Below, in pieces: positions 50,511 through 57,260 of a DNA stretch of 61,225 nucleotides. This DNA is from a virus. Below the pieces are notes generated by a model, which saw nothing but the letters and a program-made list of their open reading frames with translations, was not told where the DNA came from and made no database searches. The translations under genes were made by a program, and so were the position numbers. The first letter of the stretch is position 1. The number at the start of each line of letters is the position of its first letter. The DNA lies in IMG/VR virus record IMGVR_UViG_3300047445_000109, positions 1 to 61,225 of that record; one strand, written 5' to 3'.

Positions 50511-51080
50511 TTACTTGCTCGCGCCGTGCTTGATCTCGGTGCGCAAGTCGGCGATGTGGACGCCGTGCTTGTTGAAGATCATCAGCGTGTCCTTCGTGGA
50601 TGCGCCCAGGTCGGTCAGCCACGTGAAGCCTTTCGGCAGCTTGGCGAACACCTTGGCCGTGTCAGCGCCGTTCTTCACGCTGATGGTCGGCACGCTGTCG
50701 AACGAGTCCGACTTCTTGCGGGCCGGGCGTTCGATCACGACCTTGCCGATCTTGATCTGCGGGATCAGGCGGCGGGCGTCCACCTTGGCGGCGACCTTGC
50801 GGGCCGCTGGCTTGTACGACGCACCGGCTGCGCGATCTTTGTCCAGCTCGGCCTGTACCTTGCGCGCCGTGGTCTTGACGCCGACCACCTTGCGCTCGTT
50901 GGCGATGTCCTTGGCGAGCTGGCCGACCTTCACAGCAGGCTTGGCTGCGGTCTTGATGGCCTTCGCTGCGGGCTTGCGGGTCACTGGCTTGTCGATCATG
51001 CGCTTCGCGCCAGCGGCGGCCACGGTGCTGATTGCGGTTGCCAGGGTTTGCTTTGCTGCGGTTTTGCGGGTGGTAGCCAT
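50511..51080 (-). CDS. Histone-H1-like Lys/Ala-rich DNA-binding protein
   Basis: In the 189-residue protein, the first 100 residues or so are extremely rich in Lys, Arg and Ala, with repeats such as RKPAAKAIKTAAKPAVK and YKPAARKVAAKV. These resemble the C-terminal tail of histone H1 and bacterial H1-like proteins. A folded C-terminal domain follows (about 120-189). It may compact or mark DNA, or act on the host nucleoid. A degenerate operator (51108-51124) and a strong AAAGGAG lie upstream, so it has its own control. Confidence 0.72.
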   Translation of the reverse strand: MATTRKTAAKQTLATAISTVAAAGAKRMIDKPVTRKPAAKAIKTAAKPAVKVGQLAKDIANERKVVGVKTTARKVQAELDKDRAAGASYKPAARKVAAKVDARRLIPQIKIGKVVIERPARKKSDSFDSVPTISVKNGADTAKVFAKLPKGFTWLTDLGASTKDTLMIFNKHGVHIADLRTEIKHGASK

Positions 51081-51107
51081 GTGTATCTCCTTTAGGTAAA
51101 TGGCGTT

Positions 51108-51127
51108 ACAGGGTAAAACAGTGTCAA
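51108..51127 (-). promoter_or_regulatory. Degenerate operator with minus-strand -35 box
   Basis: On the minus strand TTGACA (51127-51122) is followed by a variant of the operator (plus strand ACAGGGTAAAACAGTGT, 51108-51124) with one intact half. No good -10 is present at 16-18 bp spacing, so it is either a weak internal promoter or an operator only. Confidence 0.5.
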
Positions 51128-51132
51128 ATGAT

Positions 51133-51348
51133 TTACAACTCGTCGTCGATGCCCAGGCGGGCTTCCAGTTCGGCGATCTTTGCTCGTTGGCGCTTGAGCA
51201 GATTGCCGCGCTGGATCGCCTTTCGTTCTGCGGCCCACATGCTGTCTTGCAGGTGGTGGAAGTGGGCCTTGTAGCTATCAGCGTGATCCAGGGCGACCTT
51301 CAGCAAACGGCGTAGGCGTGCGACTTCGGTTTCTTCAGAGTTCGTCAT
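51133..51348 (-). CDS. Small coiled-coil protein, 71 aa, acidic DEL end
   Basis: I chose ATG 51348 (GAGGAAGG upstream) inside the end of the previous gene. The helical protein has heptad-like runs (VARLRRLLKVALDHADSYKAHFHHL and LLKRQRAKIAELEARL) and ends GIDDEL. Function unknown. A spacer with the degenerate operator separates it from the next gene. Confidence 0.62.
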   Translation of the reverse strand: MTNSEETEVARLRRLLKVALDHADSYKAHFHHLQDSMWAAERKAIQRGNLLKRQRAKIAELEARLGIDDEL

Positions 51349-51565
51349 ACGGGCCTTCCTCGCGCCAGATGCGGACACCGTGGCACAGGTAGATTTCGTC
51401 ATACTCAGTCTCGACGAACTTTGCGCCCACGCCGAGCTTCTTCAGTGGGCGGCGCAGGAACTCGACATCCTCACGGGTGACACCTTCGACGAAGAATGAC
51501 GCACCGATGCGCATAGCGCGGATTTTGGCGACGAGTGATTGGGTCGCTTGTGAAGTACGCGGCAT
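51335..51565 (-). CDS. Small hypothetical protein, 76 aa, acidic DEL end
   Basis: A perfect AAGGAGG precedes ATG 51565. It is a compact alpha/beta protein (SFFVEGVTREDVEFLRRPLKKLG) ending GPYDEL; the nucleotides of this ending also hold the start of the next gene. Such small proteins of similar pattern are frequent in phage early operons and have no known function. Confidence 0.65.
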   Translation of the reverse strand: MPRTSQATQSLVAKIRAMRIGASFFVEGVTREDVEFLRRPLKKLGVGAKFVETEYDEIYLCHGVRIWREEGPYDEL

Positions 51566-51577
51566 GGCCGTTCCTCC

Positions 51578-52543
51578 TTACAGTTCGTCGTCGGCGGATT
51601 CCCCGCCCTCGGACATGGCTTCTCGCAGCAGATCGACGATCACGCCGATGTACTTTGCGTAGAGCCAGTAGGTAGCGTGCGCGTCTTCGTGCGTGCGCAG
51701 CTCGTCTTTGTCGGCCAGCTTCAGACCCTTCACGACCCACTTCTCGGTGAGCGTGAACTGCGCTGCGTCCTTGCCTTCCACCGTGTCGAACATGGTCATG
51801 CCGATCTCGGTGGCGTGGTAGCTGTTGTCGAAGAGCTTCTGCACGTCGGCGTGCGACAGGTCACGATCCTTGATGCGGGCCGTGGCCTTGTCGTCGCGCT
51901 TGAACACGCCGGACGTGCCAGCGTCGAAGCGGTAGGCATAGTCTTCGTCGTCAAAGTGGAACACGCCATCCTTCGCAAGCTGGGTCATGTGGAAGTTGAT
52001 GTGCTCGAAGTCGAAGTAGTGCGGCTCGAAGTCCACCTTGCGCGCCTGGGCGAGCTGGTTGAAGATCGAGTGGGCCTGCTCCATCTTCTTCGCGCTGGTC
52101 GTGCAGAAGACGATCTTGTCCTTGTACACGAGGATCGGCATGATCGTGTCGCGCACAAACGCCTTCGGCAGCAGGTACGCTTCCGCCTCGTCGCGGGTCT
52201 GCGCGTATTCCTGCTTGGTCGGTGCGCGCCCGGTCTGGTCGAACAGCTTCTTCAGCCGCTTCGCCAGCTCCTTGTCACGCACTGCGCCCGGCAGAATCTT
52301 CTCGCTGAACTTCACGAACATCAGGTGGGCGGTGCCGTCCAGGCTGTGCACGAAGCTGCCCTCTTCAAACGGTTCGACAAGGCCGTAGCTGATCCATGCG
52401 TCAGCGCCCGGCTCGATGTGCTTGAAGCCCGCGATGATCTCGGAAGTCTTCTCCGGGTTCTTCACGGCCTTCCCGCACCACGTATGCAGCGCCGCGCCAA
52501 TGGCAAACGGCATTGCTGCTTTGATTCCCTTCAACTTAGCCAT
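51578..52543 (-). CDS. RdgC-like DNA-binding protein
   Basis: The 321-residue protein shows the RdgC pattern: VKFSEKILPGAVRDKELAKRLKKL, then GRAPTKQEYAQTRDEAEAYLLPKAFVR, IVFCTTSAKKMEQAHSIFNQL. RdgC forms a ring on duplex DNA and modulates RecA; a phage copy may protect phage DNA or inhibit host recombination. The length is close to the bacterial family. The start overlaps the upstream stop (TAATG) and the protein ends SADDEL. Confidence 0.8.
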   Translation of the reverse strand: MAKLKGIKAAMPFAIGAALHTWCGKAVKNPEKTSEIIAGFKHIEPGADAWISYGLVEPFEEGSFVHSLDGTAHLMFVKFSEKILPGAVRDKELAKRLKKLFDQTGRAPTKQEYAQTRDEAEAYLLPKAFVRDTIMPILVYKDKIVFCTTSAKKMEQAHSIFNQLAQARKVDFEPHYFDFEHINFHMTQLAKDGVFHFDDEDYAYRFDAGTSGVFKRDDKATARIKDRDLSHADVQKLFDNSYHATEIGMTMFDTVEGKDAAQFTLTEKWVVKGLKLADKDELRTHEDAHATYWLYAKYIGVIVDLLREAMSEGGESADDEL

Positions 52544-52722
52544 TACAGTTCCTCTTCTTCGCTGGCCTGCGGTGGATGATGGATGTCCGGGTTGCGGCTC
52601 GTGTACGGGGTCACGATGTCGCCAGCGCGGGTGCGCTTCTCGGCCACCTCTTTCTTGAACGTCAGATAGATCGCCCCGCCGTTCTTCGGCTCGATGATGT
52701 AGCCCAGGATCGCGCCGGTCAT
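52543..52722 (-). CDS. Small hypothetical protein, 59 aa, acidic end
   Basis: I chose ATG 52722, preceded by GAAGGAGAAG, in place of a GTG at 52782 without a ribosome site. The small beta-rich protein (GAILGYIIEPKNGGAIYLTFKKEVA) ends SEEEEL; that codon run also supplies GAGGA as ribosome site for the RdgC-like gene. A microprotein gene lies in the upstream gap and overlaps this start. Confidence 0.6.
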   Translation of the reverse strand: MTGAILGYIIEPKNGGAIYLTFKKEVAEKRTRAGDIVTPYTSRNPDIHHPPQASEEEEL

Positions 52723-52790
52723 GGCCGCTTCTCCTTCGGGCAGTTCCCCATCTTGCGGCAGTGTTCGCACTTCTTCGAGCACTTAACCAC
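52719..52790 (-). CDS. 23-residue cysteine-rich microprotein (zinc-finger-like)
   Basis: GTG 52790 has GGAG six bases upstream and overlaps the end of the upstream gene. The frame ends at TGA 52721-52719, which overlaps the next ATG (ATGA). The product contains C-x3-C-x2-C-x5-C in the setting KCSKKCEHCRKMGNCPKEK, a Zn-binding layout in a very short basic peptide. The exact coupling on both sides and four-Cys spacing argue it is real, although it is shorter than most gene-finder limits. Confidence 0.55.
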   Translation of the reverse strand: MVKCSKKCEHCRKMGNCPKEKRP

Positions 52791-53253
52791 GGTCGTCTCC
52801 TTTCACGCGCAGATCGAAGCGCATGTAGTTACCATCGGGGATCATCTCCACGCGGCAGCGGTCGTTGACGGTCGCCACGGCGTCCAGATCGAGCAGCAGG
52901 GACGACATGCCCGACTGCTCCATGATCGCCATGGCGGCCACCGGCAGCGTCAGCTCCGTGCGGGTCTTGTACTGCTGCTTCAGCAGCTCTTCGACCATGT
53001 GGTTCTGATCCAGGGCGTTCGCGTGACCGGCGTTGAACGCTTCACGCACTGCGGCGGTCACGATCCGCTGCACAGCGTCCACCGTGCGCGGGCTGGTCGG
53101 GTCGAGGTGATTGGGCATCGCGCCGACCGTCTTCTTGATGATGGCCGCTTTCACGTCGGCCTCCTTCGGCTTCGGTGGGGCAGCGCGGAGCGCGGCACCG
53201 GCCACCAGCAGGCCGATGTTCGACAACCCGTTGATGCTTTTCTCTTTTGCCAT
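52783..53253 (-). CDS. Hypothetical protein, 156 aa, first gene behind operator promoter
   Basis: The gene lies directly behind the near-consensus promoter at 53281-53309, with AAGGAAGGAA before the ATG. The soluble protein has a hydrophobic patch near the N-terminus (NIGLLVAGAAL), a helical middle and a beta-rich end. Function unknown, but its promoter makes it the head of a separately controlled part of the early operon. Confidence 0.68.
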   Translation of the reverse strand: MAKEKSINGLSNIGLLVAGAALRAAPPKPKEADVKAAIIKKTVGAMPNHLDPTSPRTVDAVQRIVTAAVREAFNAGHANALDQNHMVEELLKQQYKTRTELTLPVAAMAIMEQSGMSSLLLDLDAVATVNDRCRVEMIPDGNYMRFDLRVKGDDRG

Positions 53254-53280
53254 GATTTCCTTCCTTAGTTGAGTTATGTC

Positions 53281-53309
53281 AGTATAGCTACAGGGTTTTT
53301 CCCTGTCAA
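53281..53309 (-). promoter_or_regulatory. Near-consensus minus-strand promoter with perfect operator
   Basis: On the minus strand TTGACA (53309-53304) and TATACT (53286-53281) are 17 bp apart. The palindrome ACAGGGTTTTTCCCTGT occupies 53290-53306. This is the strongest promoter seen on the minus strand and serves the genes from 53253 to 48162. Confidence 0.88.
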
Positions 53310-53319
53310 CACATTTACA

Positions 53320-53613
53320 TTACAGCTCTTCCTGATCCGTGGTGTAGCCGCGCCAGTCGAAGCGCTCGCGGAACAGCACCTCTTCCCCGGTGCCGCCGAA
53401 GAACTGATCGTTCGGCGGACGCTTGATCTCGTCGTCCAGGTCGGGGTCGTATTCCAGCGGGTGCGACCAGCCCAGGTGCTTGTCGAACCAGCGGAAGTGC
53501 GACGCCGGTTCGTCCTCGGTCTTACCGTAGGGCCACGCGATGCGGCACTGATAAGGCCCGGCATGGGCGGGAGTTCCGCCAGTACCGGGAAGCCATGCGG
53601 TGAATTGCTTCAT
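53320..53613 (-). CDS. Hypothetical protein, 97 aa, acidic EEL end
   Basis: The protein is rich in aromatic residues, Pro and Asp (WPYGKTEDEPASHFRWFDKHLGWSHPLEYDP). GGAGTG lies before the ATG, which overlaps the upstream stop (ATGA). It ends TDQEEL. No family is recognised. Confidence 0.62.
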   Translation of the reverse strand: MKQFTAWLPGTGGTPAHAGPYQCRIAWPYGKTEDEPASHFRWFDKHLGWSHPLEYDPDLDDEIKRPPNDQFFGGTGEEVLFRERFDWRGYTTDQEEL

Positions 53614-53945
53614 TTAGTTTTCACTCCAAAGAAGGCCAGGGGGATATCCTTGTACTCGCGCCGTGGCCGCACAGGCGGCGGTGGCGGGGCATTCGGATCA
53701 GGCCCGTGTTTATAGGTAGCGCCGCTGACGACGCCGTTCTTCCACTTCGCGCTGCCGTGGTAGTGGACGCGCCTGTCGGCCAACATCACCTTCAGGTAGC
53801 GGCTCACTGTGCCTACCGAGCACCCCAGCTCGTCGGCGATTTCTTTTTGGGTGCAGCCAACCACGCGGAACCTGCGAGACTTCATCAGGTCGATGATGTC
53901 CTGCGTGACCTTGCCTGCACCCCGGTCGGTCTTCCGTTCCACCAT
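53610..53945 (-). CDS. Winged-helix/HTH DNA-binding protein
   Basis: The 111-residue protein contains a clear HTH (about residues 31-53, CTQKEIADELGCSVGTVSRYL) followed by a wing-like segment (RRVHYHGSAKWKNG) and a Pro-rich basic C-terminus. It may regulate phage or host genes and is one of three candidate readers of the ACAGGG operator. It lies just upstream of the promoter at 53281. Coupled to its neighbours by short overlaps. Confidence 0.72.
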   Translation of the reverse strand: MVERKTDRGAGKVTQDIIDLMKSRRFRVVGCTQKEIADELGCSVGTVSRYLKVMLADRRVHYHGSAKWKNGVVSGATYKHGPDPNAPPPPPVRPRREYKDIPLAFFGVKTK

Positions 53946-54593
53946 TTACATCCCCGCATCGCCGTGCAGCGCGTTGTCGGCCTTTGCGGGCGCGAACGGC
54001 TGCTGTTTGAACTTGGCGATGTACTCGCGGTGCAGCATCTTCACGCCGTCCACGAGGAAGCCCCACGGGCCGACATAATCGCCGAACGCGAAGCACGTCC
54101 AGGCACCGTTCACCGGGTCGTACAGGCGCGTGATCTTGTGGAACTGCTGGTGGGCCAGTGTGGTCGTGCTGCCGGGCGGACGAGCATACAGCACGCCGAT
54201 GTACTGCTCGTTGTCGTAGTGGTCGCGGATGTCCATCTCGCCGACCACGTTGGCCTCGTCGAAGAAGGAGCGGTAGCCGTCTACTTCCTCGGCGCGCAGC
54301 TCTTCATAGCCGCCGCGCATGATCCACGTGCGTGCGTTGAACGGGTGGTCGTGCAGGTGGCGGTCGGCGTCCGGCAGCAGGATATTGTGGACGCGGATCG
54401 AGAACGGCAGCAGTGGATACTTGCGTACCCATTCACCGTTATCCTTCTTGGTCAGCGGGTTGAACAGCCAGTAGCGCGCCATGTACACACGACCGCTGTT
54501 GTCGCCCGCGTAGATCGGGTCGTCGGGCGTGCGCATAGCGCGGTTGATGATCCAGTCGCGGATGCGTGGGCGGGACAGCAGGTATCCAATCAT
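53946..54593 (-). CDS. Cupin-like protein, possible metal-dependent enzyme
   Basis: The 215-residue protein has a cupin-type metal site pattern: HLHDHPFNARTWIMRGGYEE (about residues 79-98) and a second part WTCFAFGDYVGPWGF near residue 165. A conserved helical lead (RPRIRDWIINRAM) precedes it. Such phage cupins are widespread with unknown substrate. ATGA overlap with the upstream gene, GGAGAAG upstream. Confidence 0.68.
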   Translation of the reverse strand: MIGYLLSRPRIRDWIINRAMRTPDDPIYAGDNSGRVYMARYWLFNPLTKKDNGEWVRKYPLLPFSIRVHNILLPDADRHLHDHPFNARTWIMRGGYEELRAEEVDGYRSFFDEANVVGEMDIRDHYDNEQYIGVLYARPPGSTTTLAHQQFHKITRLYDPVNGAWTCFAFGDYVGPWGFLVDGVKMLHREYIAKFKQQPFAPAKADNALHGDAGM

Positions 54594-54934
54594 TTGTTCT
54601 TCTCCTTTTCGATAATGATGCGTGAGCCGATGCTGATGGTGTTCGGCTTCGGGCTAGGGTAGTACCAGCACAGCCACCAGAAGTCTTCACCTTCGCGCTT
54701 CCAGCACTTGCCGTCGTAGCAGCCGGACGGATAGCTGCTCGAATATTCCGGCAGTGCGTCGATCTGCGATTTCGTGAGCAGCACATGCTCGCCATCCATC
54801 GGGGCATGGCGAATGTCTGCCGGTTGCCGCCAGTGCTTACCCAGCGGGTCGGTCATCGGCGGAATCTCGTTCCACTCTTCGAGGCCGTGAACGATCATAA
54901 AGGGCAGCGCGACGCCTGGATGTTGAGCGATCAT
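54590..54934 (-). CDS. Hypothetical protein, 114 aa
   Basis: Trp/Tyr/Pro-rich small protein (EDFWWLCWYYPSPKPN) with three cysteines and a Lys/Glu-rich C-terminus. GGAGATCG precedes the ATG, which overlaps the upstream stop. No family recognised. Its immediate coupling to the cupin-like gene suggests the two are needed together. Confidence 0.6.
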   Translation of the reverse strand: MIAQHPGVALPFMIVHGLEEWNEIPPMTDPLGKHWRQPADIRHAPMDGEHVLLTKSQIDALPEYSSSYPSGCYDGKCWKREGEDFWWLCWYYPSPKPNTISIGSRIIIEKEKNK

Positions 54935-55425
54935 TCTCGATCTCCATAGTTTTCAATTACCTGCTCGGCCAGGATGACCGGGCAACCTTGTTCGTGCTCG
55001 TACTGGCCGACCACGTTGTCGTCCTGCTTCGGCGCGAGGCAGAAGGTGCACACGCTCATCGTCTTGCCGAACATCGGCATGTTCATCACCGACGCCTTCA
55101 GCAGATTGCGGGCCAGCGTGAGCGCGTGACGTTCGGCTTGGCCGAGCGGTTGTGGCTCGTTCTCGGCGCGGAAGTGTGCAGCGAGGCGGCGGTCTTCGCC
55201 ACGCTTCGTCCCTTCAGCGCTGCGACGCTGGCGTTCGCGCTTCAACTCCTTCTGGCAATCGCCGCAGCTCACGCTGTAACCCTTGGCCGATTCAGCGTCA
55301 AGCGCCTGGACGTGACCGCACATGCTCTTGTCCTCACCCTGCCACAGCGCGTGCATACGGGTCGAGCCGATGATGCGCACGACCCGGTAGCAGTCAACCA
55401 GCGGCTTGTTCGTCACTCGGTTCAT
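54931..55425 (-). CDS. Cys/His-rich protein with two putative zinc-binding pairs
   Basis: The 164-residue protein has cysteine pairs at MCGHV...SCGDC (about residues 35-57) and VCTFC...H...GC (about 125-148), compatible with zinc ribbons, joined by a basic helical region (KELKRERQRRSAEGTKRGEDRR). Nucleic-acid binding is likely from composition. It overlaps the upstream gene by 32 bp and has GGAGGTCG upstream. Confidence 0.62.
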   Translation of the reverse strand: MNRVTNKPLVDCYRVVRIIGSTRMHALWQGEDKSMCGHVQALDAESAKGYSVSCGDCQKELKRERQRRSAEGTKRGEDRRLAAHFRAENEPQPLGQAERHALTLARNLLKASVMNMPMFGKTMSVCTFCLAPKQDDNVVGQYEHEQGCPVILAEQVIENYGDRE

Positions 55426-55921
55426 CTTCGACCTCCTTCAACAGTCCACGGGCAAAGAGCTGGTCGGCCACGCGACGGATCAGCGCCAGATCAGGCACGT
55501 CATCGTCGGCGATGATCTCTTCGACAGCCTTGTCGATCTTGGCGATCAGCTCGTCCGTCTCCGCGTGGTTTTCGTCGTGCTTGGCGGCCAGCATCAAGCC
55601 GCAGGCCAGGATGCGGAAGCGGCGACCATCGGCCAGGAGCGCGGCCCACATCTCGCGGCCACGCTTCAGTGCCGGGTTTTCCGTGCGCTTCTGCGCCAGC
55701 TCGATCACGTCGTCGAACAGATCGCCGCCTTCGTTCAGATCGTCGTGGAGCATGATCGTCACGCGGTCGCGCTGTTGCTGTACGAACGCTTCGATGATGT
55801 ACTGCGCGAGACCCACCGCGTTGTCTTCGCTGGGGCTATCTTTGAAGGCGTGCAGAGCATCCTCGACATTTTTCTCTTCGGTGATCTTCAGCGCGTCTTC
55901 CCATTTCACTGCATCAGTCAT
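55394..55921 (-). CDS. Hypothetical helical protein, 175 aa
   Basis: I chose ATG 55921 with GAAGGAGAAAGG upstream. The protein is acidic and nearly all helical (EDALKITEEKNVEDALHAFKDS, DELIAKIDKAVEEIIADDD). No catalytic motif is seen. It may be a protein-protein interaction or host-inhibition factor; function unknown. Confidence 0.62.
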   Translation of the reverse strand: MTDAVKWEDALKITEEKNVEDALHAFKDSPSEDNAVGLAQYIIEAFVQQQRDRVTIMLHDDLNEGGDLFDDVIELAQKRTENPALKRGREMWAALLADGRRFRILACGLMLAAKHDENHAETDELIAKIDKAVEEIIADDDVPDLALIRRVADQLFARGLLKEVEDEPSDEQAAG

Positions 55922-56429
55922 TGCCTTTCTCCTTCTTTCCAAGTGCCGCTTCTGCCTGCTGGCGCAAGCCCTGGGCGGCGGTTGTCAAAATGTGTGCGAA
56001 GGTGCCTTGCCCTTCAGCCTTCTTGCGTGCTGCCGCTTCTTCCATGCGCTCGGCCAGCGCCATGTCCTCGAACGCCACCTTGACCCGCTTCATGGTCGCC
56101 AGCAGCGCTTGCGGGTCGTCGGTGAAGCGCCTCGCGGATTCGGTCGAGATGTTCGCCAACGTGGCCGCGTTCATCCGGCGCAGCATCATGTTGTCGGCCA
56201 GCGTCGGGTCGTAGATGCCGCCGAACGGGAAGGCCGATTCGTTCAGCAGGCGCGGAATGTCCACGGGCTGCGGGCGCTGTTCACGCTTCGGCAGATCACG
56301 CGGTTGCGGCGCTGGCGGAATGTCGCGCTTGACCGGCGCAGGCATTGGCGCGCTGCCGGTGAAACGCAGCTTCAGGTCGCCCGGAAAGGTGAAGCCGTGG
56401 CGCTCGGCGATCTCTTTTTCGGTCGGCAT
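55914..56429 (-). CDS. Hypothetical protein, 171 aa
   Basis: ATG 56429 has GGGG upstream; a GTG at 56435 overlapping the previous stop is the alternative. The protein has an N-terminal segment TEKEIAERHGFTFPGDLKLRFTG, a Pro/Arg-rich linker and a helical C-terminal half with an Ala/Glu-rich coiled coil. Unknown function. Confidence 0.6.
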   Translation of the reverse strand: MPTEKEIAERHGFTFPGDLKLRFTGSAPMPAPVKRDIPPAPQPRDLPKREQRPQPVDIPRLLNESAFPFGGIYDPTLADNMMLRRMNAATLANISTESARRFTDDPQALLATMKRVKVAFEDMALAERMEEAAARKKAEGQGTFAHILTTAAQGLRQQAEAALGKKEKGND

Positions 56430-56431
56430 GA

Positions 56432-56671
56432 TCACAGCCCCAATCGCGCAATGGTTTCGTGGATGGTCGCAACGTTCCCGCCCAGGTGGTGCGGGTTCTC
56501 CGCGATCTGCATCTTGCCGCCGATCTTCTGCGGCAGTACCGTGTTCGTGTACAACAGCTTGGCCGTGGTGCTGACGGCGACCGCGCTGGTGTCACGCTTG
56601 TCGGCGGCGAGGCCGTCATGCACCGCCTTGATAAAGTCCGGCTTATACTTCCGGCGCACTTGGATTTCCAT
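56432..56671 (-). CDS. Hypothetical protein, 79 aa
   Basis: Small basic protein (MEIQVRRKYKPDFIKAVHDGL) with GGAGCA before its ATG. It overlaps both neighbours by a few bases. The N-terminus resembles a nucleic-acid-binding helix but no family is recognised. Confidence 0.6.
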   Translation of the reverse strand: MEIQVRRKYKPDFIKAVHDGLAADKRDTSAVAVSTTAKLLYTNTVLPQKIGGKMQIAENPHHLGGNVATIHETIARLGL

Positions 56672-57260
56672 CGTTTGCTCCTTCTTGTTGTTGATCGGGT
56701 TGTGGGGATTCTTGGGATTCTACGCCAGCGCCCGGCACCGGCAATTTGCTGAAGTCCGTGTTCTCGTCGATCACGATCATCTGCAAGCCGGTGGCCGCCA
56801 GCTCGTCGAGCAGTGAGCCTTGCTGCAACGCGGCCATGTTCTGCGATGGCGTCAAGCGCGGATCGTATGCGCCGCTGCAACCGCTATCCAGCACATACGG
56901 CTTGTCGAGCTGCGTCACGATGCCGCCCGTATGCAGCTTGGCGCTCTCGTGGTGCTTCGTGAGCCACACGCACTTCGGGTAGCACGAGTTCTGCGGCCAC
57001 ACGCCATACTCGACGGCCTGGGCGCACGCCATTGCGCACTCCTTATGCTTCGGCATCTTGTCGCGCTCCATCAGTCCAGCGACATGCTCGGCCTCGATCT
57101 TCGTCATGACCTTGTTCGCCATGCTGCTGACCATTGCGCGTGCGTCCTTCAGCTTCTCGGCGCTGTTGTTCAGGCCCAGGCTCTCGGCCATGCGCTCCGT
57201 CTCACTGATCTGCACCGCGAGGGCCGCGAGCTGTTTGAAGAACGGTTCGAGCTTATTCAT
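56643..57260 (-). CDS. Hypothetical protein with clustered cysteines, 205 aa
   Basis: I chose ATG 57260, overlapping the upstream gene by eight bases with GGAGA nine bases before it. The N-terminal half is helical. The middle has five cysteines in MPKHKECAMACAQ...NSCYPKCVW...SGC, possibly a metal site. The C-terminal third is acidic and Gln/Pro-rich. Unknown function. Confidence 0.6.
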   Translation of the reverse strand: MNKLEPFFKQLAALAVQISETERMAESLGLNNSAEKLKDARAMVSSMANKVMTKIEAEHVAGLMERDKMPKHKECAMACAQAVEYGVWPQNSCYPKCVWLTKHHESAKLHTGGIVTQLDKPYVLDSGCSGAYDPRLTPSQNMAALQQGSLLDELAATGLQMIVIDENTDFSKLPVPGAGVESQESPQPDQQQEGANDGNPSAPEV

